Positions 37,801 to 50,579 of a DNA stretch of 64,000 nt are shown one piece after another; position 1 is the first letter of the stretch; each line of letters begins with the position of its first letter. Origin of the DNA: Liolophura sinensis (Eukaryota; Mollusca; Polyplacophora; Chitonida; Chitonidae); contig NW_027017992.1 in the NCBI RefSeq assembly GCF_032854445.1, positions 83,102 through 147,101 of the forward strand, read 5' to 3'. Made by a program: the position numbers and the translations under genes. The notes under the pieces were generated by a model. It saw nothing but the letters and a program-made list of their open reading frames with translations, was not told where the DNA came from and did no database searches.

Positions 37801-40124
37801 GTCAAAAGTTGAATATAGTAATGACCAGTCGCGATTGTACAGAGTACAGTGTAGCCGATTTCAATTAACAAAAGGACCAGGCAAAAATGCAAAAGTGGAA
37901 AAAATGTTCCAGTGCTGCTGATAAGAGGCTAATCCGACGTATTTTGTGACGAGAAATCGAATGGTGCAAACCGCGTTGCTCTCCAACCAATACTTTTGGC
38001 TGTAGCGACAATTGAATGATCATTTATGTCATAATCACGTGCGTAGCAACGTCTCTTACTCCATGGAAACCAGGGAAATTTGCAATTTTTTAACAGCTGC
38101 CGATGCCTGGCTCAATTCCGCATCTTTTGGCACCTTACTGAAGTGGGTCAGTGTTCAGTTGTACTTTTTACAGCAGACTGTATCAAGTACCTTGTGTTTT
38201 TCACGTACAAATGGTGTGGTTTTTCTACACGTAGATAAAGACATTGAGATTGTCTTGCACTTAGAAGTAAGGCAATTGCTGGGTGAGTTAAATGGGCTTG
38301 GCCCAAAGATTTGTCGTCTTCTGGGCTACCGAAGGGCACATAACTTATAGTCAAAAGTTGAATATAGTAATAACCAGTCGCGATTGTACAGAGTACAGTG
38401 TAGCCGATTTCAATAAACAAAAAGACCAGGTAAAAATGCAAAAGTGGAAAAACTGTTCCAGTGCTACTAGTAAGAGGCTAATCCGACGTATTTTGTGGCG
38501 AGAAATCGAATGGTGCAAACCGCGTTGCTCTCTGACCAATACTTTTGGCTGTAGCGACAATTGAATGATCATTTATGTCATAATCACGTGCCCAGTAACG
38601 GCTCTTACTCCATGGAAACCAGGGATATTTGCAATTTTTTAACAGTTGCCGATGCCTGGCCCAATTCCGCATCTTTTGGCACCTTATAAATGTGGGTCAG
38701 TGTTCAGTTGTACTTTTTACAGCAGACTGTATCAAGTACCTTGTGTTTTTCACGTACAAATGGTGTGGTTTTTCTACACGTAGATAAAGACATTGAGATT
38801 GTCTTACACTTAGAAGTAAGGCAATTGCTGGGTGAGTTAAATGGGCTTGGCCCAAAGATTTGTCGTCTTCTGGGCTACCGAAGGGCACATAACTTATAGT
38901 CAAAAGTTGAATATAGTAATGACCAGTCGCGATTGTACAGAGTACAGTGTAGCCGATTTCAATTAACAAAACACCCAGGCAAAAATGCAAAAGTGAAAAA
39001 ACTGTTCCAGTGCTGCTGGTAAGAGGCTAATCCGACGTATTTTGTGACGAGAAATCGAATGGTGCAAACCGCGTTGCTCTCCGACCAATACTTTTGGCTG
39101 TAGCGACAATTGAATGATCATTGATGTCATAATCACGTGCCCAGCAACGGCTCTTACTCCATGGAAACCAGGGATATTTGCAATTTTTTAACAGCTGCCG
39201 ATGCCTGGCCCAATTCCGCATCTTTAGGCACCTTATTCATGTGGGTCTGTGGTCAGTTGAACTTTTTACAGCAGACTGTATCAAGTACCTTGTATTTTTT
39301 TGTACAAATGGTGTGGTTTTTCTACACGTAGATAAAGACATTGAGATTGTCTTGGACTTAGAAGTAAGACAATTGCTGGGTGAGTTAAATGGGCTTAGCC
39401 CAAAGATTTGACGTCTTCTGGGCTACCGAAGGGCACATAACTTATAGTCAAAAGTTGAGTATAGTAATGACCAGTCGCGATTGTACAGAGTACAGTGTAG
39501 CCGATTTCAATTAACAAAAAGACCAGGTAAAAATGCAAAAGTGGAAAAACTGTTCCAGTGCTACTAGTAAGAGGCTAATCCGACGTATTTTGTGGGGAGA
39601 AATCGAATGGTGCAAACCGCGTTGCTCTCTGACCAATACTTTTGGCTGTAGAGACAATTCAATGATCATTTATGTCATAATCACGTGCCCAGTAACGGCT
39701 CTTACTCCATGGAAACCAGGGATATTTGCAATTTTTTAACAGCTGTCGATGCCTGGCCCAATTCCGCATCTTTTGGCACCTTATAATTGTGGGTCAGTGT
39801 TCAGTTGTTCTTTATACAGCAGACTGTATCAAGTACCTTGTGTTTTTTATGTACAAATGGTCTGGTTTTTCTACACGTAGATAAAGACATTGAGATTGTC
39901 TTAGACTTAGAAGTAAGACAATTGCTGGTGAGTTAAATGGGCTTAGCCCAAAGATTTGACGTCTTCTGGGCTACCGAAGGGCACATAAACTTATAGTCAA
40001 AAGTTGAATATAGTAATGACCAGTCGCGATTGTACAGAGTACAGTGTAGCCGATTTCAATTAACAAAAAGACCAGGTAAAAATGCAAAAGTGGAAAAAAC
40101 TGTTCCAGTGCTGCTGGTAAGTGG
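31887..40124 (+). repeat. 15-monomer higher-order repeat, copy B (8.24 kb)
   Basis: Landmarks at 31887, 32437, 32986, 33536, 34085, 34635, 35185, 35733, 36282, 36831, 37380, 37929, 38478, 39027 and 39575. Offset from copy A is 8,234-8,239 bp. Only scattered differences are visible, such as ACAAAAGGTG for ACAAATGGTG near 37114 and TGTGGGGAG for TGTGGCGAG near 35751. That implies a recent event, or continuing exchange. The match ends at the next unit (40125), which resembles the units at 29142 and 37380 rather than 31887. Confidence 0.93.
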
Positions 40125-42324
40125 CTAATCCGACGTATTTTGTGACGAGAAATCGAATGGTGCAAACCGCGTTGCTCTCCGACCAATACTTTTGGCTGTA
40201 GTGACAATTGAATGATCATTGATGTCATAATCACGTGCCCAGCAACGTCTCTTACTCCATGGAAACCAGGGATATTTGCAATTTTTCAACAGCTGCCGGT
40301 GCCTGGCTCAATTCCGCATCTTTTTGCACCTTACTGAAGTGGTTCAGTGTTCAGTTGTACTTTTTACAGCAGACTGTATCAAGTACCTTGTGTTTTTCAC
40401 GTACAAATGGTGTGGTTTTTCTACACGTAGATAAAGACATTGAGATTGTCTTGGACTTAGAAGTAAGACAATTGCTGGGTGAGTTAAATGGGCTTGGCCC
40501 AAGATTTGAGGTCTTCTGGGCTACCGAAGGGCACATAACTTATAGTCAAAAGTTGAATATAGTAATGACCAGTCGCGATTGTACAGAGTACAGTGTAGCC
40601 GATTTCAATTAACAAAAGGACCAGGCAAAAATGCAAAAGTGGAAAAAATGTTCCAGTGCTGCTGATAAGAGGCTAATCCGACGTATTTTGTGACGAGAAA
40701 TCGAATGGTGCAAACCGCGTTGCTCTCCAACCAATACTTTTGGCTGTAGCGACAATTGAATGATCATTTATGTCATAATCACGTGCGTAGCAACGTCTCT
40801 TACTCCATGGAAACCAGGGAAATTTGCAATTTTTTAACAGCTGCCGATGCCTGGCTCAATTCCGCATCTTTTGGCACCTTACTGAAGTGGGTCAGTGTTC
40901 AGTTGTACTTTTTACAGCAGACTGTATCAAGTACCTTGTGTTTTTCACGTACAAATGGTGTGGTTTTTCTACACGTAGATAAAGACATTGAGATTGTCTT
41001 GCACTTAGAAGTAAGGCAATTGCTGGGTGAGTTAAATGGGCTTGGCCCAAAGATTTGTCGTCTTCTGGGCTACCGAGGGGCACATAACTTATAGTCAAAA
41101 GTTGAATATAGTAATAACCAGTCGCGATTGTACAGAGTACAGTGTAGCCGATTTCAATAAACAAAAAGACCAGGTAAAAATGCAAAAGTGGAAAAACTGT
41201 TCCAGTGCTACTAGTAAGAGGCTAATCCGACGTATTTTGTGGCGAGAAATCGAATGGTGCAAACCGCGTTGCTCTCTGACCAATACTTTTGGCTGTAGCG
41301 ACAATTGAATGATCATTTATGTCATAATCACGTGCCCAGTAACGGCTCTTACTCCATGGAAACCAGGGATATTTGCAATTTTTTAACAGTTGCCGATGCC
41401 TGGCCCAATTCCGCATCTTTTGGCACCTTATAAATGTGGGTCAGTGTTCAGTTGTACTTTTTACAGCAGGACTGTATCAAGTACCTTGTGTTTTTTCATG
41501 TACAAATGGTCTGGTTTTTCTACACGTAGATAAAGACATTGAGATTGTCTTGCACTTAGAAGTAAGACAATTGCTGGGTGAGTTAAATGGGCTTAGCCCA
41601 AAGATTTGACGTCTTCTGGGCTACCGAAGGGCACATAACTTATAGTCAAAAGTTGAATATAGTAATGACCAGTCGCGATTGTACAGAGTACAGTGTAGCC
41701 GATTTCAATTAACAAAAAGACCAGGTAAAAATGCAAAAATGGAAAAACTGTTCCAGTGCTGCTGGTAAGAGGCTAATCCGACGTATTTTGTGACGAGAAA
41801 TCGAATGGTGCAAACCGCGTTGCTCTCCGACCAATACTTTTGGCTGTAGTGACAATTGAATGATCATTGATGTCATAATCACGTGCGTAGCAACGTCTCT
41901 TACTCCATGGAAACCAGGGATATTTGCAATTTTTCAACAGCTGCCGATGCCTGGCTCAATTCCGCATCTTTTTGCACCTTACTGAAGTGGGTCAGTGTTC
42001 AGTTGTACTTTTTACAGCAGACTGTATCAAGTACCTTGAGTTTTTCACGTACAAATGGTGTGGTTTTTCCTACACGTAGATAAGGACATTGAGATTCTCT
42101 TAGACTTAGAAGTAAGGACAATTGCTGGGTGAGTTAAATGGGCTTAGCCCAAAGATTTGACGTCTTCTGGGCTACCGAAGGGCACATAACTTATAGTCAA
42201 AAGTTGAATATAGTAATGGACCAGTCGCGATTGTACAGAGTACAGTGTAGCCGATTTCAATTAACAAAAAGACCAGGTAAAAATGCAAAAGTGGAAAAAC
42301 TGTTCCAGTGCTGCTGGTAAGAGG
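40125..42324 (+). repeat. Re-ordered cassettes derived from the 15-monomer repeat
   Basis: Landmarks at 40125, 40673, 41222 and 41773. The first two match 37380 and 37929 (offset about 2,744 bp, five monomers). The third starts like 38478 but ends like 34085 (TTCATGTACAAATGGTCTGG). The fourth resembles 34635 (AAAATGGAAAAACTG upstream of its landmark). The switch inside the third unit marks an exchange point between about 41.4 and 41.5 kb. Confidence 0.75.
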
Positions 42325-45300
42325 CTAATCCGACGTATTTTGTGGACGAGAAATCGAATGGTGCAATCTGCGTTGCTCTCCGACCAATACTTTTGCTGTA
42401 GAGACAATTGAATGATCATTGATGTCATAATCACGTGCCCAGCAACGTCTCTTACTCCATGGAAACCAGGAAATTTGCAATTTTTCAACAACTGCCGATG
42501 CCTGGCCCAATTCCGCATCTTTTGGCACCTTATAAATGTGGGTCAGTGTTAAGTTGTACTTTTTACAGCAGACTGTATCAAGTACCTTGTGTTTTTCATG
42601 TACAAAATGGTGTGGTTTTTCTACACGTAAATAAAGACATTGAGATTGTCTTGCACTTAGAAGTAAGGCAATTGCTGGGTGAGTTAAATGGGGCTTGGCC
42701 CAAAGATTTGTCGTCTTCTGGCCTACCGAAGGGCACAAAACTTATAGTCAAAAGTTGAATATAGTAATAACCAGTCGCGATTGTACAGAGTACAGTGTAG
42801 CCGATTTCAATTAACAAAAAGACCAGGTAAAAATGCAAAAGTGGAAAAACTGTTCCAGTGCTACTAGTAAGAGGCTAATCCGACGTATTTTGTGGCGAGA
42901 AATCGAATGGTGCAAACCGCGTTGCTCTCTGACCAATACTTTTGGCTGTAGAGACAATTCAATGATCATTTATGTCATAATCACGTGCCCAGGTAACGGC
43001 TCTTACTCCATGGAAAACCAGGGATATTTGCAATTTTTTAACAGTTGCCGATGCCTGGCCCAATTCCGCATCTTTTGGCACCTTATAAATGTGGGTCAGT
43101 GTTCAGTTGTACTTTTTACAGTAGACTGTATCAAGTACCTTGTGTTTTTTTACGTACAAATTGTTCGGTTTTTCTACACGTAGATAAAGACATTGAGATT
43201 GTCTTGGACTTAGAAGTAAGACAATTGCTGGGTGAGTTAAATTGGCTTAGCCCAAAGATTTGACGTCTTCTGGGCTACCGAAGGGCACATAACTTATAGT
43301 CAAAAGTTGAATATAGTAATGACCAGTCGCGATTGTACAGAGTACAGTGTAGCCGATTTCAATTAACAAAAAGACCAGGTAAAAAATGCAAAAGTGGAAA
43401 AACTGTTCCAGTGCTGCTGGTAAGAGGCTAATCCGACGTTATTTTGTGACGAGAAATCGAATGGTGCAAACCGCGTTGCTCTCCGACCAATAAATTTTGC
43501 CTGTAGTGACAATTGAATGATCATTGATGTCATAATCACGTGCCCAGCAACGTCCTCTTACTCCATGGAAACCAGGGAAATTTGCAATTTTTCAACAGCT
43601 GCCGATGCCTGGCTCAATTCCGCATCTTTTTTGCACCTTACTGAAGTGGGTCAGTGTTCAGTTGTACTTTTTACAGCAGACTGTATCAAGTACCTTGTGT
43701 TTTTCACGTACAAATGGTGTGGTTTTTCTACACGTAGATAAAGACATTGAGATTGTCTTGCACTTAGAAGTAAGGGCAATTGCTGGGTGAGTTAAATGGG
43801 CTTGGCCCAAAGATTTGTCGTCTTCTGGGCTACCGAAGGGGCACATAACTTATAGTCAAAAGTTGAATATAGTAATGACCAGTCGCGATTGTACAGAGTA
43901 CAGTGTAGCCGATTTCAATTAACAAAAAGACCAGGTAAAAAATGCAAAAGTGGAAAAACTGTTCCAGTGCTACTCGTAAGAGGCTAATCCGACGTAATTT
44001 GTGACGAGAAATCGAATGGTGCAATCCGCGTTGCTCTCCGACCAATACTTTTGGCTGTAGTGACAATTGAATGATCATTGATGTCATAATCACGTGCCCA
44101 GCAACGGCTCTTACTCCATGGAAACCAGGGATATTTGCAATTTTTTAACAACTGCCGATGCCTGGCCCAATTCCGCATCTTTAGGCACCTTATTCATGTG
44201 GGTCTGTGGTCAGTTGAACTTTTTACAGCAGACTGTATCAAGTACCTTGTATTTTTTTGTACAAATGGTCTGGTTTTTCTACACGTAGATAAAGACATTG
44301 AGATTGTCTTGGACTTAGAAGTAAGACAATTGCTGGGTGAGTTAAATGGGCTTAGCCCAAAGATTTGACGTCTTCTGGGCTACCGAAGGGCACATAACTT
44401 ATAGTCAAAAGTTGAATATAGTAATGACCAGTCGCGATTGTACAGAGTACAGTGTAGCCGATTTCAATTAACAAAAAGACCAGGTAAAAATGCAAAAGTG
44501 GAAAAACTGTTCAGTGCTACTACTAAGAGGCTAATCCGACGTATTTTGTGGGGAGAAATCGAATGGTGCAAACCGCGTTGCTCTCTGACCAATACTTTTG
44601 GCTGTAGAGACAATTCAATGATCATTTATGTCATAATCACGTGCCCAGTAACGGCTCTTACTCCATGGAAACCAGGGATATTTGCAATTTTTTAACAGCT
44701 GTCGATGCCTGGCCCAATTCCGCATCTTTTGGCACCTTATAATTGTGGGTCAGTGTTCAGTTGTACTTTATACAGCAGACTGTATCAAGTACCTTGTGTT
44801 TTTTATGTACAAATGGTCTGGTTTTTCTACACGTAGATAAAGACATTGAGATTGTCTTAGACTTAGAAGTAAGACAATTGCTGGGTGAGTTAAATGGGCT
44901 TAGCCCAAAGATTTGACGTCTTCTGGGCTACCGAAGGGCACATAACTTATAGTCAAAAGTTGAATATAGTAATGACCAGTCGCGATTGTACAGAGTACAG
45001 TGTAGCCGATTTCAATTAACAAAAAGACCAGGTAAAAATGCAAAAGTGGAAAAAACTGTTCCAGTGCTGCTGGTAAGAGGCTAATCCGACGTATTTTGTG
45101 ACGAGAAATCGAATGGTGCAAACCGCGTTGCTCTCCGACCAATACTTTTGCCTGTAGTGACAATTGAATGATCATTGATGTCATAATCACGTGCCCAGCA
45201 ACGTCCTCTTACTCCATGGAAACCAGGGAAATTTGCAATTTTTCAACAGCTGCCGATGCCTGGCTCAATTCCGCATCTTTTGGCACCTTACTGAAGTGGG

Positions 45301-48300
45301 TCAGTGTTCAGTTGTACTTTTTACAGCAGACTGTATCAAGTACCTTGTGTTTTTCACGTACAAATGGTGTGGTTTTTCTACACGTAGATAAAGACATTGA
45401 GATTGTCTTTGCACTTAGAAGTAAGGCAATTGCTGGGTGAGTTAAATGGGCTTGGCCCAAAGATTTGTCGTCTTCTGGGCTACCGAAGGGCACATAACTT
45501 ATAGTCAAAAGTTGAATATAGTAATGACCAGTCGCGATTGTACAGAGTACAGTGTAGCCGATTTCAATTACAAAAAGACCAGGTAAAAATGCAAAAGTGG
45601 AAAAACTGTTCCAGTGCTACTCGTAAGAGGCTAATCCGACGTAATTTGTGACGAGAAATCGAATGGTGCAATCCGCGTTGCTCTCCGACCAATACTTTTG
45701 GCTGTAGTGACAATTGAATGATCATTTATGTCATAATCACGTGCGTAGCAACGGCTCTTACTCCATGGAAACCAGGAAAATTTGCAATTTTTTAACAACT
45801 GCCGATGCCTGGCCCAATTCCGCATCTTTTGGCACCTTATAAATGTGGGTCAGTGTTTAGTTGTACTTTTTTACAGCAGACTGTATCAAGTACCTTGTGT
45901 TTTTCATGTACAAATGGTGTGGTTTTTCTACACGTAGATAAAGACATTGAGATTGTCTTGGACTTAGAAATAAGACAATTGCTGGGTGAGTTAAATGGGC
46001 TTAGCCCAAAGATTTGACGTCTTCTGGGCTACCGAAGGGCACATAACTTATAGTCAAAAGTTGAATATAGTAATGACCAGTCGCGATTGTACAGAGTACA
46101 GTGTAGCCGATTTCAATTAACAAAAAGACCAGGTAAAAATGCAAAAGTGGAAAAACTGTTCCAGTGCTACTAGTAAGAGGCTAATCCGACGTATTTTGTG
46201 GCGAGAAATCGAATGGTGCAAACCGCGTTGCTCTCCGACCAATACTTTTGGCTGTAGCGACAATTGAATGATCATTGATGTCATAATCACGTGCCCAGCA
46301 ACTGCTCTTACTCCATGGAAACCAGGGATATTTGCAATTTTTTAACAGCTGCCGATGCCTGGCCCAATTCCGCATCTTTAGGCACCTTATTCATGTGGGT
46401 CTGTGGTCAGTTGAACTTTTTACAGCAGACTGTATCAAGTACCTTGTGTTTTTTATGTACAAATGGTCTGGTTTTTCTACACGTAGATAAAGACATTGAG
46501 ATTGTCTTGGACTTAGAAGTAAGACAATTGCTGGGTGAGTTAAATGGGCTTAGCCCAAAGATTTGACGTCTTCTGGGCTACCGAAGGGCACATAACTTAT
46601 AGTCAAAAGTTGAATATAGTAATGACCAGTCGCGATTGTACAGAGTACAGTGTAGCCGATTTCAATTAACAAAACACCCAGGCAAAAATGCAAAAGTGGA
46701 AAAACTGTTCCAGTGCTACTAGTAAAAGGCTAATCCGACGTATTTTGTGGCGAGAAATCGAATGGTGCAAAACCGCGTTGCTCTCTGACCAATACTTTTG
46801 GCTGTAGAGACAATTCAATGATCATTTATGTCATAATCACGTGCCCAGTAACGGCTCTTACTCCATGGAAACCAGGGATATTTGCAATTTTTTAACAGCT
46901 GTCGATGCCTGGCCCAATTCCGCATCTTTTGGCCACCTTATAAATGTGGGTCAGTGTTCAGTTGTACTTTATACAGCAGACTGTATCAAGTACCTTGTGT
47001 TTTTATGTACAAATGGTCTGGTTTTTCTACACGTAGATAAAGACATTGAGATTGTCTTAGACTTACAAGTAAGACAATTGCTGGGTGAGTTAAATGGGCT
47101 TAGCCCAAAGATTTGACGTCTTCTGGGCTACCGAAGGGCACATAACTTATAGTCAAAAGTTGAATATAGTAATGACCAGTCGCGATTGTACAGAGTACAG
47201 TGTAGCCGATTTCAATTAACAAAAAGACCAGGCAAAAATGCAAAAGTGGAAAAACTGTTCCAGTGCTGCTGATAAGAGGCTAATCCGACGTATTTTGTGA
47301 CGAGAAATCGAATGGTGCAAACCGCGTTGCTCTCCAACCAATACTTTTGGCTTTAGCGACAATTGAATGATCATTTATGTCATAATCACGTGCGTAGCAA
47401 CGTCTCTTACTGCATGGAAACCAGGGAAATTTGCAATTTTTTAACAGCTGCCGATGCCTGGCTCAATTCCGCATCTTTTTGGCACCTTACTGAAGTGGGT
47501 CAGTGTTCAGTTGTACTTTTTTACAGCAGACTGTATCAAGTACCTTGTGTTTTTCACGTACAAATGGTGTGGTTTTTCTACACGTAGATAAAGACATTGA
47601 GATTGTCTTGCACTTAGAAGTAAGGCAATTGCTGGGTGAGTTAAATAGGCTTGGCCCAAAGATTTGTCGTCTTCTGGGCTACCGAAGGGCACATAACTTA
47701 TAGTCAAAAGTTGAATATAGTAATGACCAGTCGCGATTGTACAGAGTACAGTGTAGCCGATTTCAATTAACAAAACACCCAGGCAAAAATGCAAAAGTGG
47801 AAAAACTGTTCAGTGCTGCTGGTAAGAGGCTAATCCGACGTATTTTGTGACAGAGAAATCGAATGGTGCAAACCGCGTTGCTCCCCGACCAATACTTTTG
47901 GCTGTAGCGACAATTGAATGATCATTGATGTCATAATCACGTGCCCAGTAACGGCTCTTACTCCATGGAAACCAGGGATATTTGCAATTTTTTAACAGCT
48001 GCCGATGCCTGGCCCAATTCCGCATCTTTAGGCACCTTATTCATGTGGGTCTGTGTTCAGTTGAACTTTTTACAGCAGACTGTATCAAGTACCTTGTTTT
48101 TTTTATGTACAAATGGTCTGGTTTTTCTACACGTAGATAAAGACATTGAGATTGTCTTGGACTTAGAAGTAAGACAATTGCTGGGTGAGTTAAATGGGCT
48201 TAGCCCAAAGATTTCAGGTCTTCTGGGCTACCGGAGGGCACATAACTTATAGTCAAAAGTTGAATATAGTAATGACCAGTCGCGATTGTACAGAGTACAG

Positions 48301-50579
48301 TGTAGCCGATTTCAATTAACAAAAAGACCAGGTAAAAATGCAAAAGTGGAAAAACTGTTCCAGTGCTGCTGGTAAGAGGCTAATCCGACGTATTTTGTGA
48401 CGAGAAATCGAATGGTGCAAACCGCGTTGCTCTCCGACCAATACTTTTGGCTATAGTGACAATTGAATGATCATTGATGTCATAATCACGTGCCCAGCAA
48501 CGTCTCTTACTCCATGGAAACCAGGGAAATTTGCAGTTTTTCAACAACTGCCTATGCCTGGCTCAATTCCGCATCTTTTTGCACCTTACTGAAGTGGGTC
48601 AGTGTTCAGTTGTACTTTTTACAGCAGACTGTATCAAGTACCTTGTGTTTTTCACGTACAAATGGTGTGGTTTTTCTACACGTAGATAAAGACATTGTGA
48701 GATTGTCTTGCACTTAGAAGTAAGGCAATTGCTGGGTGAGTTAAATGGGCTTGGCCCAAGATTTGTCGTCTTCTGGGCTACCGAAGGGCACATAACTTAT
48801 AGTCAAAAGTTGAATATAGTAATGACCAGTCGCGATTGTACAGAGTACAGTGTAGCCGATTTCAATTAACAAAAAGACCAGGTAAAAATGCAAAAGTGGA
48901 AAAACTGTTCCAGTGCTACTAGTAAGAGGCTAATCCGACGTAATTTGTGACGAGAAATCCAATGGTGCAATCCGCGTTGCTCTCCGACCAATACTTTTGG
49001 CTGTAGCGACAATTGAATGATCATTTATGTCATAATCACGTGCGTAGCAACGGCTCTTACTCCATGGAAACCAGGAAAATTTGCAATTTTTTAACAGCTG
49101 CCGATGCCTGGCCCAATTCCGCATCTTTTGGCACCTTATAAATGTGGGTCAGTGTTAAGTTGTATTTTATACAGCAGACTGTATCAAGTACCTTGTGTTT
49201 TTCATGTACAAATGGTGTGGTTTTTTCTACACGCAAAATAAAGACATTGAGATTGTCTTGCACTTAGAAGTAAGACAATTGCTGGGTGAGTTAAATGGGC
49301 TTGGCCCAAAGATTTGTCGTCTTCTGGCCTACCGAAGGGCACATAACTTATAGTCAAAAGTTGAATATAGTAATAACCAGTCGCGATTGTACAGAGTACA
49401 GTGTAGCCGATTTCAATTAACAAAACACCCTGGCAAAAATGCAAAAAGTGGAAAAACTGTTACAGTGCTGCTGGTAAGAGGCTAATCCGACGTATTTTTG
49501 ACGAAAAAATCGAATGGTGCAAACCGCGTTGCTCTCCGACCAATACTTTTGGCTGTAGCGACAATTCAATGATCATTTATGTCATAATCACGTGCCCAGC
49601 AACGGCTCTTACTCCATGGAAACCAGGGATATTTGCAATTTTTTTAACAGCTGCCGATGCCTGGCCCAATTCCGCATTTTTAGGCACCTTATTCATGTGG
49701 GGTCTGTGGTCAGTTGAACTTTTACAGCAGACTGTATCAAGTACCTTGTGTTTTTTATGTACAAATGGTCCTGGTTTTTCTACACGTAGATAAAGACATT
49801 GAGATTGTCATGGACTTAGAAGTAAGACAATTGCTGGGGTGAGTTAAATGGGCTTAGCCCAAAGATTTGACGTCTTCTGGGGCTACCGAAGGGCACATAA
49901 CTTATAGTCAAAAGTTGAATATAGTAATGACCAGTCGCGATTGTACAGAGTACAGTGTAGCCGATTTCAATTAACAAAACACCCAGGCAAAAATGCAAAA
50001 GTGGAAAAACTGTTCCAGTGCTACTAGTAAGAGGCTAATCCGACGTATTTTGTGGCGAGAAATCGAATGGTGCAAACCGCGTTGCTCTCTGACCAAACTT
50101 TTGGCTGTAGCGACAATTGAATGATCATTTATGTCATAATCACGTGCCCAGTAACGGCTCTTACTCCATGGAAACCAGGGATATTTGCAATTTTTTAACA
50201 GCTGTCGATGCCTGGCCCAATTCCGCATCTTTTGGCACCTTATAAATGTGGGGTCAGTGTTCAGTTGTACTTTATACAGCAGACTGTATCAAGTACCTTG
50301 TGTTTTTATGTACAAATGTCTGGTTTTTCTACACGTAGATAAAGACATTGAGATTGTCTTAGACTTAGAAGTAAGACAATTGCTGGGTGAGTTAAATGGC
50401 TTAGCCAAAGATTTGACGTCTTCTGGGCTACCGAAGGGCACATAACTTATAGTCAAAAGTTGAATATAGTAATGACCAGTAGCGATTGTACAGAGTACAG
50501 TGTAGCCGATTTCAATTAACAAAAAGACCAGGCAAAAATGCAAAAGTGGAAAAAATGTTCCAGTGCTGCTGATAAGAGG
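42325..50579 (+). repeat. Satellite monomers with many one-base insertions and deletions
   Basis: Landmarks at 42325, 42875, 43428, 43984, 44531, 45081, 45631, 46181, 46730, 47280, 47830, 48380, 48930, 49482 and 50035. Spacing swings from 545 to 556 bp. Shared marks GCCTGTAGTGAC (43499 and 45150), CGTCCTCTTAC (43551 and 45202) and TACTCGTAAGAGG (43973 and 45619) show a 3-monomer duplication (about 1.65 kb). The copy at 43984 joins a GACGTAATTTG left part to a TTATTCATG right part and looks recombinant. Confidence 0.85.
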
